Below, in pieces: positions 12,139 to 26,080 of a stretch of 64,000 nucleotides of DNA (the stretch's first letter is position 1; each line of letters begins with the position of its first letter). The notes under the pieces were generated by a model, which saw nothing but the letters and a program-made list of their open reading frames with translations, did no database searches and was not told the DNA's origin. Origin of the DNA: Inia geoffrensis (lineage: Eukaryota > Chordata > Mammalia > Artiodactyla > Iniidae); the NCBI GenBank assembly GCA_036417435.1, contig JAZAQT010000221.1, forward strand, positions 1,178,001 to 1,242,000, written 5' to 3'. The position numbers and the translations under genes were made by a program.

Positions 12139-13500
12139 TTGGCCAAAAAGGGCGTATGCGTTTTTTCCTGAATATATTCAGGAAAAAACGCATACGCCCT
12201 TTTTGGCCAAGTGCATCACTGTCGAACTGCTGCCTCTTTTCCTTCTCTTTCAGAGCAATTCTTATCTACCCCCTGATATCTGTTTTCTGCAATTCTGCGT
12301 CGCGTTCAAGTCCTCTTCACAGCCTTCCTTCAATAAATTTTTGGATGATAGGGGTCCTTTGGAACTGCAGGATTGTGAGTTACAGTGCCAAAAATCTCCT
12401 TTTCTCAACTCGCTTTCTTGTGAGCTGACCGCAAACCCGAAGAAATGCTTCAGGCCCTAAACTTGTTCCGGCATGGCACGCTGAGCCTTTGATGAATTCT
12501 TCTTCCTGTAGGGAAACCAGAGTTCAATGTGCCCGTCCAAACACATCAAGTTAGCTGCTCATTCGTTCTCCTTATTCCTGTTCATCTTCCACAGAAATTG
12601 CAAACTCTGCCAAACAAGAGGTCAAAGGCACTGACTCTCCAAGTGGGGAGAATGTTAATATTGCATCTTGAACGGCGAACTCGAGTACCAGGGGGCTAAA
12701 ATGGCGATGAGTTTTAGAAATTGTGCCTGATCACTTCGTGGACCATATTCTGGGTTTTCCATGCATATTTTAGCTGAAGCATAAATCCCTTACACGTGGA
12801 GATTTGGGACCCGTGCAATTGGAACCATGCACCATTACCTCAAAGGGTCTGCATTCCCTCACCAATAGTATCAGCCCCAAGTGTTCAGCCTTATCTCTCC
12901 CCCAGCTGTGGATGTAGAGGTGGTAAATCCAAGATTCCTCACAAGCCCTGAAGGACTTATTTAAGAATTTCTCTCTATTTGACAGTCCTTGTGTTTTCTT
13001 TTTCAAATTTATTTTTATAAGGGGATTTAGCTTATTTACACTGCTGTGTGTATGCTGCTGTACACAAATGATTTTCTTATGGAGACCTATAAATGTATGG
13101 GTTTTAATTTTCTTCATACTCAGGTATATTCCGGGGTTTTGAATACGGGGTGTAGAGTCCATTTGGTTGAGCAAGGAGTAGGTCTTGTCTAATATGTATT
13201 TGGCTTATGGAATGGTATCTGTCCTAATGTCAACCTCTGGTTTTATGCAGCCTCCCCACTCTCCTTTCCCCTTAAGCAAGCATAAGTTTCTTTTGTAAAT
13301 GTGAGACTCTGTTGTGTTTTATAATGCAGTTCACACGTAGCCGTGTTTACATTCCCGGTATTAGTGATATCTTATGATGTTTCTTTTTCTGTGTGACTTA
13401 TTTCACTTAGAATCATCATAACTAAATCCACTCATTATGCTGCTACTGGTCTGTTGCCATTGATTTCATTGTTGAGTGATATTCCATTGGAGGGATGTAC
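12139..13500. repeat. Segment repeated four monomers later (19,077-20,430)
   Basis: Shares rare variants with ~19,077-20,430 at offset 6,938: the 2-bp loss giving ggaactgcagg, gggaaaccagagttc, cacatcaagttagctgctc, gctgaagcataaatccc, cccttacacgtgg, gtgcaattggaacc, aagtgttcagcc and gttttataatgcag. Some bases inside differ, so it is older than the 44-kb duplication. Confidence 0.75.
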
Positions 13501-16500
13501 CACAACTTCTATATCCATTTTTCTCTTTCTGGGCTATTAAAGTTGTACCATAGTCAAGGATCCCGTACACAGAGCAGCCCCAAACTTTGTTGTGGCTGTG
13601 TCTTTTTCATTTAAATTTTCCGAATCTATAGCACCATAAGTGGAAGTGCCCTAGGCTCTCTAGCTTGGTTTTTTCTTTGTTCCAGGAAACACCATGCACT
13701 TCTCCAGAGTGGCTGTTGGCAGCTTACATCCAGTCCATCAGCATAACAAGGCTGCCGGTTCTCCATGGCCTGTCCTGCCTCTCTGGATTTTACACTTTTT
13801 TCGGACGGCCCTTTGGATCGGTGGGAAGTGAGACTTCCTCGTAGTGCGGATTTCCATTGCAGGGTTGCTTGGTTGGCCAAAAAGGGCGTATGCGTTTTTT
13901 CCTGAATATATTCAGGAAAAAACGCATACGCCCTTTTTGGCCAAGTGCATCACTGTCGAACTGCTGCCTCTTTTCCTACGCTTTCAGAGCAATTCTTATG
14001 TACCCCCTGATATCTGTTTTCTGCAATTCTGCGTCGCGTTCAAGTCCTCTTCTCAGCCTCCCTTCAATAAATTTTTGGATGATAGGGGTCATTTGGAACT
14101 CTGCAGGATTGTGAATTACAGTGCCAAAAATCTCCTGTTCTCAAGTCGCTTTCTTGTGAGCTGACCGCAAACCCGAAGAATTGCTTCAGGCCCTAATCTC
14201 GTTCCGGCATGGCACACTGAGCCATTGGTGAATTCTTCTTCCTGTAGGGAAATCAGAGTTCAATGTGCCCGTCCAAACACATCGAGTTAGCCCCTCATTC
14301 GTTCTACTTATTCCTGTTCATCTTCCACAGAAATTGCAAACTGTGCCAAACAAGAGGTCAAAGGCACTGACTCTCCAAGTGGGGAGAATGTTAATATCGC
14401 ATCTGGAACGGCGAACTCTAGTACCAGGGGACGAAAATGGCGATGAGTTTTAAAATTTTGCCTGGTCACTTCGTGGACCATATTCTGTGTTTTCCATGCA
14501 TATTTTAGCTGAAGGATAAATCCCTTAAACGTGGAGATTTGGGACCCGTGCAATGGGAACCATGCATCATTACCTCAAAGGGTCGGCATTCCCTCAGCAA
14601 TAGTATCAGCCCCGAGTGTCCAGCCTTATCTCTCCCACAGGTGTGGATGTAGAGGTGGTAAATCCAAGATTCCTCACAAGCCCTGAAGGACTTATTTAAG
14701 AATTTCTCTCTATTTGACATTCCTTGTGTTTTCTTTTTCAAATTTATTTTTATAAGGGGATTTAGCTTATTTACACTGCTGTGTGTATGCTGCTGTACAC
14801 AAATGATTTTCTTATGGAGACGTATAAATATATGGGTTTTAATTTTCTTAATACTCAGGTATATTCCTGGGTTTTGAATACGGGGTGTAGAGTCCATTTG
14901 GTTGAGCAAGGAGTAGGTCTTGTCTAATATATATTTGGCTTATGGAATGGTATCTGTCCTAATGTCAACCTCTGGTTTTATGCAGCCTCCCCACTCTCCT
15001 TTCCCCTTAAGCAAGCATAAGTTTCTTTTGTAAATGTGAGACTCTGTTGTGTTTTGTAATGCAGTTCACACGTAGCCGTGTTTACAGTCCCGGTATTAGT
15101 GATATCTTATGATGTTTCTTTTTCTGTGTGACTTATTTCACTTAGAATCATCATAACTAAATCCTCTCATTATGCTGCTACTGGTGTGTTGCCATTGATT
15201 TCATTGTTGAGTGATATTCCATTGTAGGGATGTACCACAACTTCTATATCCATTTTTCTCTTTCTGGGCTATTAAAGTTGTACCATAGTCAAGGATCCCG
15301 TACACAGAGCAGCCCCAAACTTTGGTGTGGCTGTGTCTTTTTCATTTAAATTTTCCGAATCTATAGCACCATAAGTGGAAGTGCCCTAGGCTCTCTAGCT
15401 TGTTTTTTCTTTGTTCCAGGAAACACCATGCACTTCTCCAGAGTGGCTGTTGGCAGTTTACATCCCGCCCATCAGCATAACAAGGCTGCCGGTTCTCCAT
15501 GGCCTGTCCTGCCTCTCTGGATTTTACACTTTTTTCGGACGGCCCTTTGGATCGGTGGGAAGTGAGACTTCCTTGTAGTGCGGATTTCCTTTGCAGGCTT
15601 GCTTGGTTGGCCAAAAAGGGCGTATGCGTTTTTTCCTGAATATATTCAGGAAAAAACGCATACGCCCTTTTTGGCCAAGTGCATCACTGTCGAACTGCTG
15701 CCTCTTTTCCTACTCTTTCAGAGCAATTCTTATCTACCCCCTGATATCTGTTTTCTGCAATTCTGCGTCGCGTTCAAGTCCTCTTCACAGCCTTCCTTCA
15801 ATAAATTTTTGGATGATAGGGGTCATTTGGAACTCTGCAGGATTGTGAGTTACAGTGCCAAAAATCTCCTTTTCTCAACTCCCTTTCTTGTGAGATGACC
15901 GCAAACCCGAAGATTTGCTTCAGGCCCTAATCTCGTTCCGGCATGGCACGCTGAGCCTTTGGTGAATTCTTCTTCCTGTAGGGAAATCAGAGTTCAATGT
16001 GCCCGTCCAAACACATCGAGTTAGCCGCTCATTCGTTCTCCTTATTCCTGTTCATCTTAAACAAAAATTGCAAACTGTGCCAAACAAGAGGTCAAAGGCA
16101 CTGACTCTCCAAGTGGGGAGAATGTTAATATCGCATCTGGAACGGTGACCTCTAGTACCAGGGGGCGAAAATGGCGATGAGTTTATAATTTTGCCTAGTC
16201 ACTTCGTGGACCATATTCTGGGTTTTCCATGCATATTTTAGCTGAAGGATAAATCCCTTAAACGTGGAGATTTGGGACCCGTGGAATGGGAACCATGCAC
16301 CATTACCTCAAAGGGTCTGCATTCCCTCACCAATAGTATCAGCCCCAAGTGTCCAGCCTTATCTCTCCCCCAGCTGTGGATGTAGAGGTGGTAAATCCAA
16401 GATTCCTCACAAGCCCTGAAGGACTTATTTAAGAATTTCTCTCTATTTAACATTCCTTGTGTTTTGTTTTTCAAATTTATTTTTATAAGGGGATTTAGGT

Positions 16501-19500
16501 TATTGACACTGCTGTATGTATGCTGCTGTACACAAATGATTTTCTTATGGAGACTTATAAATGTATGGGTTTTAATTTTCTTCATAGTCAGGTATATTCC
16601 TAGGTTTTGAATATGGGGTGTTGAGTCCATTTGGTTGAGCAATGAGTAGGTCTTGTCTAATATATATTTGGATTATGGAATGGTATCTGTCCTAATGTCA
16701 ACCTCTGGTTTTATGCAGCCTCCCCACTCTCCTTTCCCCTTAAGCAAGCATAAGTTTCTTTTGTAAATATAAGACTCTGTTGTGTTTTGTAATGCAGTTC
16801 ACACGTAGCCGTGTTTACATTCCCGTTATTAGTGATATCTTATGATGTTTCTTTTTCTGTGTGACTTATTTCACTTAGAATCATCATAACTAAATCCTCT
16901 CATTATGCTGCTACTGGTGTGTTGCCATTGATTTCATTGTTGAGTGATATTCCATTGTAGGGATGTACCACAACTTCTATATCCATTTTTCTCTTTCTGG
17001 GCTATTAAAGTTGTACCATAGTCAAGGATCCCGTACACAGAGCAGCCCCAAACTTTGTTGTGGCTGTGTCTTTTTCATTTAAATTTTCCGAAACTATAGC
17101 ACCATAAGTGGAAGTGCCCTAGGCTCTCTAGCTTTGTTTTTTCTTTGTTCCAGGAAACACCATGCACTTCTCCAGAGTGGCTGTTGGCAGTTTACATCCA
17201 GTCCATCAGCATAACAAGGCTGCCGGTTCTCCATGGCCTGTCCTGCCTCTCTGGATTTTACACTTTTTTCGGACGGCCCTTTGGATCGGTGGGAAGTGAG
17301 ACTTCCTTGTAGTGCGGATTTCCATTGCAGGCTTGCTTGGTTGGCCAAAAAGGGCGTATGCGTTTTTTCCTGAATATATTCAGGAAAAAACGCATACGCC
17401 CTTTTTGGCCAAGTGCATCACTGTCGAACTGCTGCCTCTTTTCCTTCTCTTTCAGAGCAATTCTTATCTACCCCCTGATATCTGTTTTCTGCAATTCTGC
17501 GTCGCGTTCAAGTCCTCTTCACAGCCTTCCTTCAATAAATTTTTGGATGATAGGGGTCATTTGGAACTCTGCAGGACTGTGAGTTACAGTGCCAAAAATC
17601 TCCTTTTCTCAACTCGCTTTCTTGTGAGCTGACCGAAAACAAGAAGAATTGCTTCAGGCCCTAAACTTGTTCCGGCATGGCACGCTGAGCCTTTGGTGAA
17701 TTCTTCTTCCTGTAGGGAAATTAGAGTTCAATGTGCCTGTCCAAACACATCGAGTTAGCCGCTCATTCGTTCTCCTTATTCCTGTTCATCTTCCACGGAA
17801 ATTGCAAACTGTGCCAAACAGGAGGTCAAAGGCACTGACTCCCCAAGTGCGGAGAATGTTAATATTGCATCTGGAACGGCGAACTCGAGTACCAGGGGGC
17901 TACAGTGGCGATGAGTTTTAGAAATTTTGCCTGATCACTTCGTGGACCATATTCTGGGATTTCCATGCGTATTTTAGCTGAAGGATAAATCCCTTAAACG
18001 TGGAGATTTGGGACCCGTGCAATGGGAACCATGCACCATTACCTCAAAGGGTCTGCATTCCCTCACCAATAGTATCAGCCCCAAGTGTCCAGCCTTATCT
18101 CTCCCCCAGCTGTGGATGTAGAGGTGGTAAATCCAAGATTCCTCACTAGCCCTGAAGGATTTATTTAAGAATTTCTCTCTATTTGACAGTCCTTGTGTTT
18201 TCTTTTTCAAATTTATTTTTATAAGGGGATTTAGCTTATTGACACTGCTGTGTGTATGCTGCTGTACACAAATGATTTTCTTATGGAGACGTATAAATGT
18301 ATGGGTTTTAATTTTCTTCATAGTCAGGTATATTCCTAGGTTTTGAATACGGGGTGTTGAGTCCATTTGGTTGAGCAAGGAGTAGGTCTTGTCTAATATA
18401 TATTTGGCTTATGGAATGGTATCTGTCCTAATGTCAACCTCTGGTTTTATGCAGCCTCCCCACTCTCCTTTCCCCTTAAGCAAGCATAAGTTTCTTTTGT
18501 AAATGTGAGACTCTGTTGTGTTTTGTAATGCAGTTCACACGTAGCCGTGTTTACAGTCCCGGTATTAGTGATATCTTATGATGTTTCTTTTTCTGTGTGA
18601 CTTATTTCACTTAGAATCATCATAACTAAATCCTCTCATTATGCTGCTACAGGTCTGTTGCCATTGATTTCATTGTTGAGTGATATTCCATTGTAGGGAT
18701 GTACCACAACTTCTATATCCATTTTTCTCTTTCTGGGCTATTAAATTTGTACCATAGTCAAGGATCACGTACACAGAGCAACCCCAAACTTTGGTGTGGT
18801 TGTGTCTTTTTCATTTAAATTTTCCGAATCTATAGCACCATAAGTGGAAGTGCCCAAGGCTCACTAGCTTGTTTTTCTCTTTGTTCCAGGAAACACCATC
18901 CACTTCTCCAGAGTGGCTGTTGGCAGTTTACATCCCGCCCATCAGCATAACAAGGCTGCCGGTTCTCCATGGCCTGTCCTGCCTCTCTGGATTTTACACT
19001 TTTTTCGGACGGCCCTTTGGATCGGTGGGAAGTGAGACTTCCTTGTAGTGCGGATTTCCATTGCAGGCTTGCTTGGTTGGCCAAAAAGTGCGTATGCGTT
19101 TTTTCCTGAATATATTCAGGAAAAAACGCATACGCCCTTTTTGGCCAAGTGCATCACTGTCGAACTGCTGCCTCTTTTCCTTCTCTTTCAGAGCAATTCT
19201 TATGTACCCCCTGATATCTGTTTTCTGCAATTCTGCGTCGCGTTCAAGTCCTCTTCACAGCCTTCCTTCAATAAATTTTTGGATGATAGGGGCCCTTTGG
19301 AACTGCAGGATTGTGAGTTACAGTGCCAAAAATCTCCTTTTCTCAACTCGCTTTCTTGTGAGCTGACCGCAAACCCGAACAATTGCTTCAGGCCCTAATG
19401 TCGTTCCGCCATGGCACGCTGAGCCTTTGATGAATTCTTCTTCCTGTAGGGAAACCAGAGTTCAATGTGCCCGTCCAAACACATCAAGTTAGCTGCTCAT

Positions 19501-22500
19501 TCGTTCTCCTTATTCCTGTTCATCTTCCACAGAAATTGCAAACTCTGCCAAACAAGAGGTCAAAGGCACTGACTCTCCAAGTGGGGAGAATGTTAATATT
19601 GCATCTGGAAGGGCGAACTCGAGTACCAGGGGGCTAAAATGGCGATGAATTTTAGAAATTGTGCCTGATCACTTCGTGGACCATATTCTGGGTTTTCCAT
19701 GCATATTTTAGCTGAAGCATAAATCCCTTACACGTGGAGATTTGGGACCCGTGCAATTGGAACCATGCACCATTACCTCAAAGGGTCTGCATTCCCTCAC
19801 CAATAGTATCAGCCCCAAGTGTTCAGCCTTATCTCTCCCCCAGCTGTGGATGTAGAGGTGGTAAATCCAAGATTCCTCACAAGCCCTGAAGGACTTATTT
19901 AAGAATTTCTCTCTATTTGACATTCCTTGTGTTTTCTTTATCAAATTTATTTTTATAAGGGGATTTAGCTTATTTACACTGCTGTGTGTATGCTGCTGTA
20001 CACAAATGATTTTCTTATGGAGACCTATAAATGTATGGGTTTTAATTTTCTTCATACTCAGGTATATTCCTGGGTTTTGAATACGGGGTGTAGAGTCCAT
20101 TTGGTTGAGCAAGGAGTAGGTCTTGTCTAATATATATTTGGCTTATGGAATGGTATCTGTCCTAATGTCAACCTCTGGTTTTATGCAGCCTCCCCACTCT
20201 CCTTTCCCCTTAAGCAAGCATAAGTTTCTTTTGTAAATGTGAGACTCTGTTGTGTTTTATAATGCAGTTCACACGTAGCCGTGTTTACATTCCCGGTATT
20301 AGTGATATCTTATGATGTTTCTTTTTCTGTGTGACTTATTTCACTTAGAATCATCATAACTAAATCCACTCATTATGCTGCTACTGGTCTGTTGCCATTG
20401 ATTTCATTGTTGAGTGATATTCCATTGTAGGGATGTACCACAACTTCTATATCCATTTTTCTCTTTCTGGGCTATTAAAGTTGTACCATAGTCAAGGATC
20501 CCGTACACAGAGCAGCCCCAAACTTTGGTGTGGCTGTGTCTTTTTCATTTAAATTTTCCGAATCTATAGCACCATAAGTGGAAGTGCCCTAGGCTCTCTA
20601 GCTTGTTTTTTTCTTTGTTCCAGGAAACACCATCCACTTCTCCAGAGTGGCTGTTGGCAGTTTACATCCAGTCCATCAGCATAACAAGGCTGCCGGTTCT
20701 CCATGGCCTGCCCTACCTCTCTGGATTTTACAATTTTTTCGGACGGCCCTTTGGATCGGTGGGAAGTGAGACTTCTTTGTAGTGCGGATTTCCATTGCAG
20801 GCTTGCTTGGTTGGCCAAAAAGGGCGTATGCGTTTTTTCCTGAATATATTCAGGAAAAAACGCATACGCCCTTTTTGGCCAAGTGCATCACTGTCGAACT
20901 GCTGCCTCTTTTCCTACGCTTTCAGAGCAATTCTTATCTAACCCCTGATATCTGTTTTCTGCAATTCTGCGTCGCGTTCAAGTCCTCTTCACAGCCTTCC
21001 TTCAATAAATTTTTGGATGATAGGGGTCATTTGGAACTCTGCAGGATTGTGAGTTACAGTGCCAAAGATCTCCTTTTCTCAACTCGCTTTCTTGTGAGCT
21101 GACCGCAAACCCGAAGAATTGCTTCAGGCCCTAATCTCGTTCCGGCATGGCACACTGAGCCTTTGTTGAATTCTTCTTCCTGTAGGGAAATCAGAGTTCA
21201 ATGTGCCCGTCCAAACACACCGAGTTAGCCGCTCATTCGTTCTCCTTATTCCTGTTCATCTTCCACAGAAATTGCAAACTGTGCCAAACAAGGGGTCAAA
21301 GGCACTGACTCTCCAAGTGGGGAGAATGTTAATATCGCATCTGGAACGGCGAACTCTAGTACCAGGGGGCGAAAATGGCGATGAGTTTATAATTTTGCCT
21401 GGTTACTTCGTGGACCATATTCTGGGTTTTCCATGCATATTTTAGCTGAAGGATAAATCCCTTAAACGTGGAGATTTGGGACCCGTGCAATGGGAACCAT
21501 GCACCATTACCTCAAAGGGTCTGCATTCCCTCACCAATAGTATCAGCCCCAAGTGTCCAGCCTTATCTCTCCCACAGCTGTGGGTGTAGAGGTGGTAAAT
21601 CCAAGATTCCTCACAAGCCCTGAAGGACTTATTTAAGAATTTCTCTCTATTTGACATTCCTTGTGTTTTCTTTATCAAATTTATTTTTATAAGGGGATTT
21701 AGCTTATTTACACTGCTGTGTGTATGCTGCTGTACACAAATGATTTTCTTATGGAGACCTATAAATGTATGGGTTTTAGTTTTCTTCATACACAGGTATA
21801 TTCCTGGGTTTTGAATACGGGGTGTTGAGTCCATTTGGTTGAGCAAGGAGTAGGTCTTGTCTAATATATATTTGGCTTATGGAATGGTATCTGTCCTAAT
21901 GTCAACCTCTGGTTTTATGCAGCCTCCCCACTCTCCTTTCCCCTTAAGCAAGCATAAGTTTCTTTTGTAAATGTGACTCTGTTGTGTTTTATAATGCAGT
22001 TCACACGTAGCCGTGCTTACATTCCCGGTATTAGTGATATCTTATGATGTTTCTTTTTCTGTGTGACTTATTTCACTTAGAATCATCATAACTAAATCCA
22101 CTCATTATGCTGCTACTGGTCTGTTGCCATTGATTTCATTGTTGAGTGATATTCCATTGTAGGGATGTACCACAACTTCTATATCCATTTTTCTCTTTCT
22201 GGGCTCTTAAAGTTGTACCATAGTCAAGGCTCCCGTACACAGAGCAGCCCCAAACTTTGGTGTGGCTGTGTCTTTTTCATTTAAATTTTCCGAATCTATA
22301 GCACCATAAGTGGAAGTGCCCTAGGCTCTCTAGCTTGGTTTTTTCTTTTTTCCAGGAAACACCATCCACTTCCCCACAGTGGCTGTTGGCAATTTACATC
22401 CCGCCCATCAGCATAACAAGGCTGCCGGTTCTCCATGGACTGTCCTGCCTCTCTGGATTTTACACTTTTTTCGGACGGCCCTTTGGATCGTTGGGAAGTG

Positions 22501-24274
22501 AGACTGCCTTGTAGTGCGGATTTCCATTGCAGGCTTCCTTGGTTGGCCAAAAAGGGCGTATGCGTTTTTTCCTGAATATATTCAGGAAAAAACGCATACG
22601 CCCTTTTTGGCCAAGTGCATCACTGTCGAACTGCTGCGTCTTTTCCTATGCTTTCAGAGCAATTCTTATGTACCCCCTGATATCTGTTTTCTGCAATTCT
22701 GTGTCGCGTTCAAGTCCTCTTCACAGCCTTCCTTCAATAAATTTTTGGATGATAGGGGTCCTTTGGAACTGCAGGATTGTGAGTTACAGTGCCAAAAATC
22801 TCCTTTTCTCAACTCGCTTTCTTGTGAGCTGACCGCAAACCCGAAGAATTGCTTCAGGCCCTAATGTCGTTCCGGCATGGCCTGCTGAGCCTTTGGTGAA
22901 TTCTTCTTCCTGTAGGGAAATCAGAGTTCAATGTGCCCGTCCAAACACATCGAGTTAGCCGCTCATTCGTTCTCCTTATTCCTGTTCATCTTCCACAAAA
23001 ATTGCAAACTGTGCCAAACAAGAGGTCAAAGGCACTGACTCTCCAAGTGGGGAGAATGTTAATATCGCATCTGGACCGGCGACCTCTAGTACCAGGGGGC
23101 GAAAATGGCGATGAGTTTATAATTTTGCCTGGTCACTTCGTGGACCATATTCTGGGTTTTCCATGCATATTTTAGCTGAAGGATAAATCCCTTAAACGTG
23201 GAGATTTGGGACCCGTGGAATGGGAACCATGCACCATTACCTCAAAGGGTCTGCATTCCCTCACCAATAGTATCAGCCCCAAGTGTCCAGCCTTATCTCT
23301 CCCACAGCTGTGGATGTAGAGGTGGTAAATCCAAGATTCCTCACTAGCCCTGAAGGACTTATTTAAGAATTTCTCTCTATTTGACATTCCTTGTGTTTTC
23401 TTTATCAAATTTATTTTTATAAGGGGATTTAGCTTTTGTACACTGCTGTGTGTATGCTGCTGTACACAAATGATTTTCTTATGGAGACCTATAAATGTAT
23501 GGGTTTTAATTTTCTTCATAGTCAGGTATATTCCTAGGTTTTCAATACGGGGTGTTGAGTCCATTTGGTTGAGCAAGGAGTAGGTCTTGTCTAATATATA
23601 TTTGGCTTATGGAATGGTATCTGTCCTAATGTCAACCTCTGGTTTTATGCAGCCTCCCCACTCTCCTTTCCCCTTAAGCAAGCATAAGTTTCTTTTGTAA
23701 ATGTGAGACTCTGTTGTGTTTTGTAAAGCAGTTCACACGTAGCCGTGTTTACATTCCCGGTATTAGTGATATCTTATGATGTTTCTTTTTCTGTGTGACT
23801 TATTTCACTTAGAATCATCATAACTAAATCCTCTCATTATGCTGCTACTGGTGTGTTGCCATTGATTTCATTGTTGAGTGATATTCCATTGTAGGGATGT
23901 ACCACAACTTCTATATCCATTTTTCTCTTTCTGGGCTATTAAAGTTGTACCATAGTCAAGGATCCCGTACACAGAGCAGCCCCAAACTTTGGTGTGGCTG
24001 TGTCTTTTTCATTTAAATTTTCCGAATCTATAGCACCATAAGTGGAAGTGCCCTAGGCTCTCTAGCTTGGTTTTTTCTTTGTTCCAGGAAACACCATGCA
24101 CTTCTCCAGAGTGGCTGTTGGCAGTTTACATCCCGCCCATCAGCATAACAAGGCTGCCGGTTCTCCATGGCCTGTCCTGCCTCTCTGGATTTTACACTTT
24201 TTTCGGACGGCCCTTTGGATCGGTGGGGAGTGAGACTTCTTTGTAGTGCGGATTTCCATTGCAGGCTTGCTTGG

Positions 24275-24346
24275 TTGGCCAAGAAGGGCGTATGCGTTTT
24301 TTCCTGAATATATTCAGGAAAAAACGCATACGCCCTTTTTGGCCAA
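24275..24346. mobile_element. Palindrome with one arm mismatch
   Basis: Left arm reads GGCCAAGAAGGGCG; the right arm is unchanged. Confidence 0.8.
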
Positions 24347-26008
24347 GTGCATCACTGTCGAACTGCTGCCTCTTTTCCTACTCTTTCAGAGCAATTCTTA
24401 TCTACCCCCTGATATCTGTTTTCTGCAATTCTGCGTCGCGTTCAAGTCCTCTTCACAGCCTTCCTTCAATAAATTTTTGGATGATAGGGGTCATTTGGAA
24501 CTCTGCAGGATTGTGAGTTACAGTGCCAAAGATCTCCTTTTCTCAACTCGCTTTCTTGTGAGCTGACCGAAAACCCGAAGAATTGCTTCAGGCCCTAATC
24601 TCGTTCCGGCATGGCCCGCTGAGCCTTTGGTGAATTCTTCTTCCTGTAGGGAAATCAGAGTTCAATGTGCCCGTCCAAACACATCGAGTTAGCCGCTCAT
24701 TCGTTCTCCTTATTCCTGTTCATCTTCCACAAAAATTGCAAACTGTGCCAAACAAGAGGTCAAAGGCACTGACTCTCCAAGTGGGGAGAATGTTAATATC
24801 GCATGTGGAACGGCGACCTCTAGTACCAGGGGGCGAAAATGGCGATGAGTTTATAATTTTGCCTGGTCACTTCGTGGACCATATTCTGGGTTTTCCATGC
24901 ATATTTTAGCTGAAGGATAAATCCCTTAAACGTGGAGATTTGGGACCCGTGCAATGGGAACCATGCACCATTACCTCAAAGGGTCTGCATTCCCTCACCA
25001 ATAGTATCAGCCCCAAGTGTCCAGCCTTATCTCTCCCCCAGCTGTGGATGTAGAGGTGGTAAATCCAAGATTCCTCACAAGCCCTGAAGGACTTATTTAA
25101 GAATTTCTCTCTATTTGACATTCCTTGTGTTTTCTTTATCAAATTTATTTTTATAAGGGGATTTAGCTTATGTACACTGCTGTGTGTATGCTGCTGTACA
25201 CAAATGATTTTCTTATGGAGACCTATAAATGTATGGGTTTTAATTTTCTTCATACTCAGGTATATTAATGGGTTTTGAATACGGGGAGTAGAGTCCATTT
25301 GGTTGAGCAAGGAGTAGGTCTTGTCTAATATATATTTGGCTTATGGAATGGTATCTGTCCTAATGTCAACCTCTGGTTTTATGCAGCCTCCCCACTCTCC
25401 TTTCCCCTTAAGCAAGCATAAGTTTCTTTTGTAAATGTGAGACTCTGTTGTGTTTTGTAATGCAGTTCACACGTAGCCGTGTTTACATTCCCGGTATTAG
25501 TGATATCTTATTATGTTTCTTTTTCTGTGTGACTTATTTCACTTAGAATCATCATAACTAAATCCTCTCATTATGTTGCTACAGGTCTGTTGCCATTGAT
25601 TTCATTGTTGAGTGATATTCCATTGTAGGGATGTACCACAACTTCTATATCCATTTTTCTCTTTCTGGGCTATTAAAGTTGTATCATAGTCAAGGATCCC
25701 GTACACAGAGCAGCCCCAAAGTTTGGTGTGGCTGTGTCTTTTTCATTTAAATTTTCCGAATCTATAGCACCATAAGTGGAAGTGCCCTAGGCTCTCTAGC
25801 TTGTTTTTCTCTTTGTTCCAGGAAACACCATCCACTTCTCCAGAGTGGCTGTTGGCAGTTTACATCCCGCCCATCAGCATAACAAGGCTGCCGGTTCTCC
25901 ATGGCCTGTCCTGCCTCTCTGGATTTTACACATTTTTCGGACCGCTCTTTGGATCGGTGGGAAGTGAGACTTCCTTGTAGTGCGGATTTCCATTGCAGGC
26001 TTGCTTGG

Positions 26009-26080
26009 TTGGCCAAAAAGGGCGTATGCGTTTTTTCCTGAATATATTCAGGAAAAAACACATACGCCCTTTTTGGCCAA
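26009..26080. mobile_element. Palindrome with one arm mismatch
   Basis: Right arm reads AAAAAACACATACG instead of AAAAAACGCATACG, a CpG-type transition; the left arm is unchanged. Confidence 0.8.

Larger units (their letters stand above)
1..19203. repeat. Source/partner copy of a 44,050-bp offset duplication
   Basis: Every base compared here has its partner 44,050 positions to the right, through eleven successive monomers in register, including private variants of each monomer. Differences I found (left/right): 1456 T/C, 1961 G/T, 5548 G/A, 7338 A/C, 11020 G/T, 15895 A/C, 15900 C/G. No indel was seen. Neighbouring monomers within either block differ far more than this, so the identity reflects copying of the whole block, not homogenisation unit by unit. 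Confidence 0.93.
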
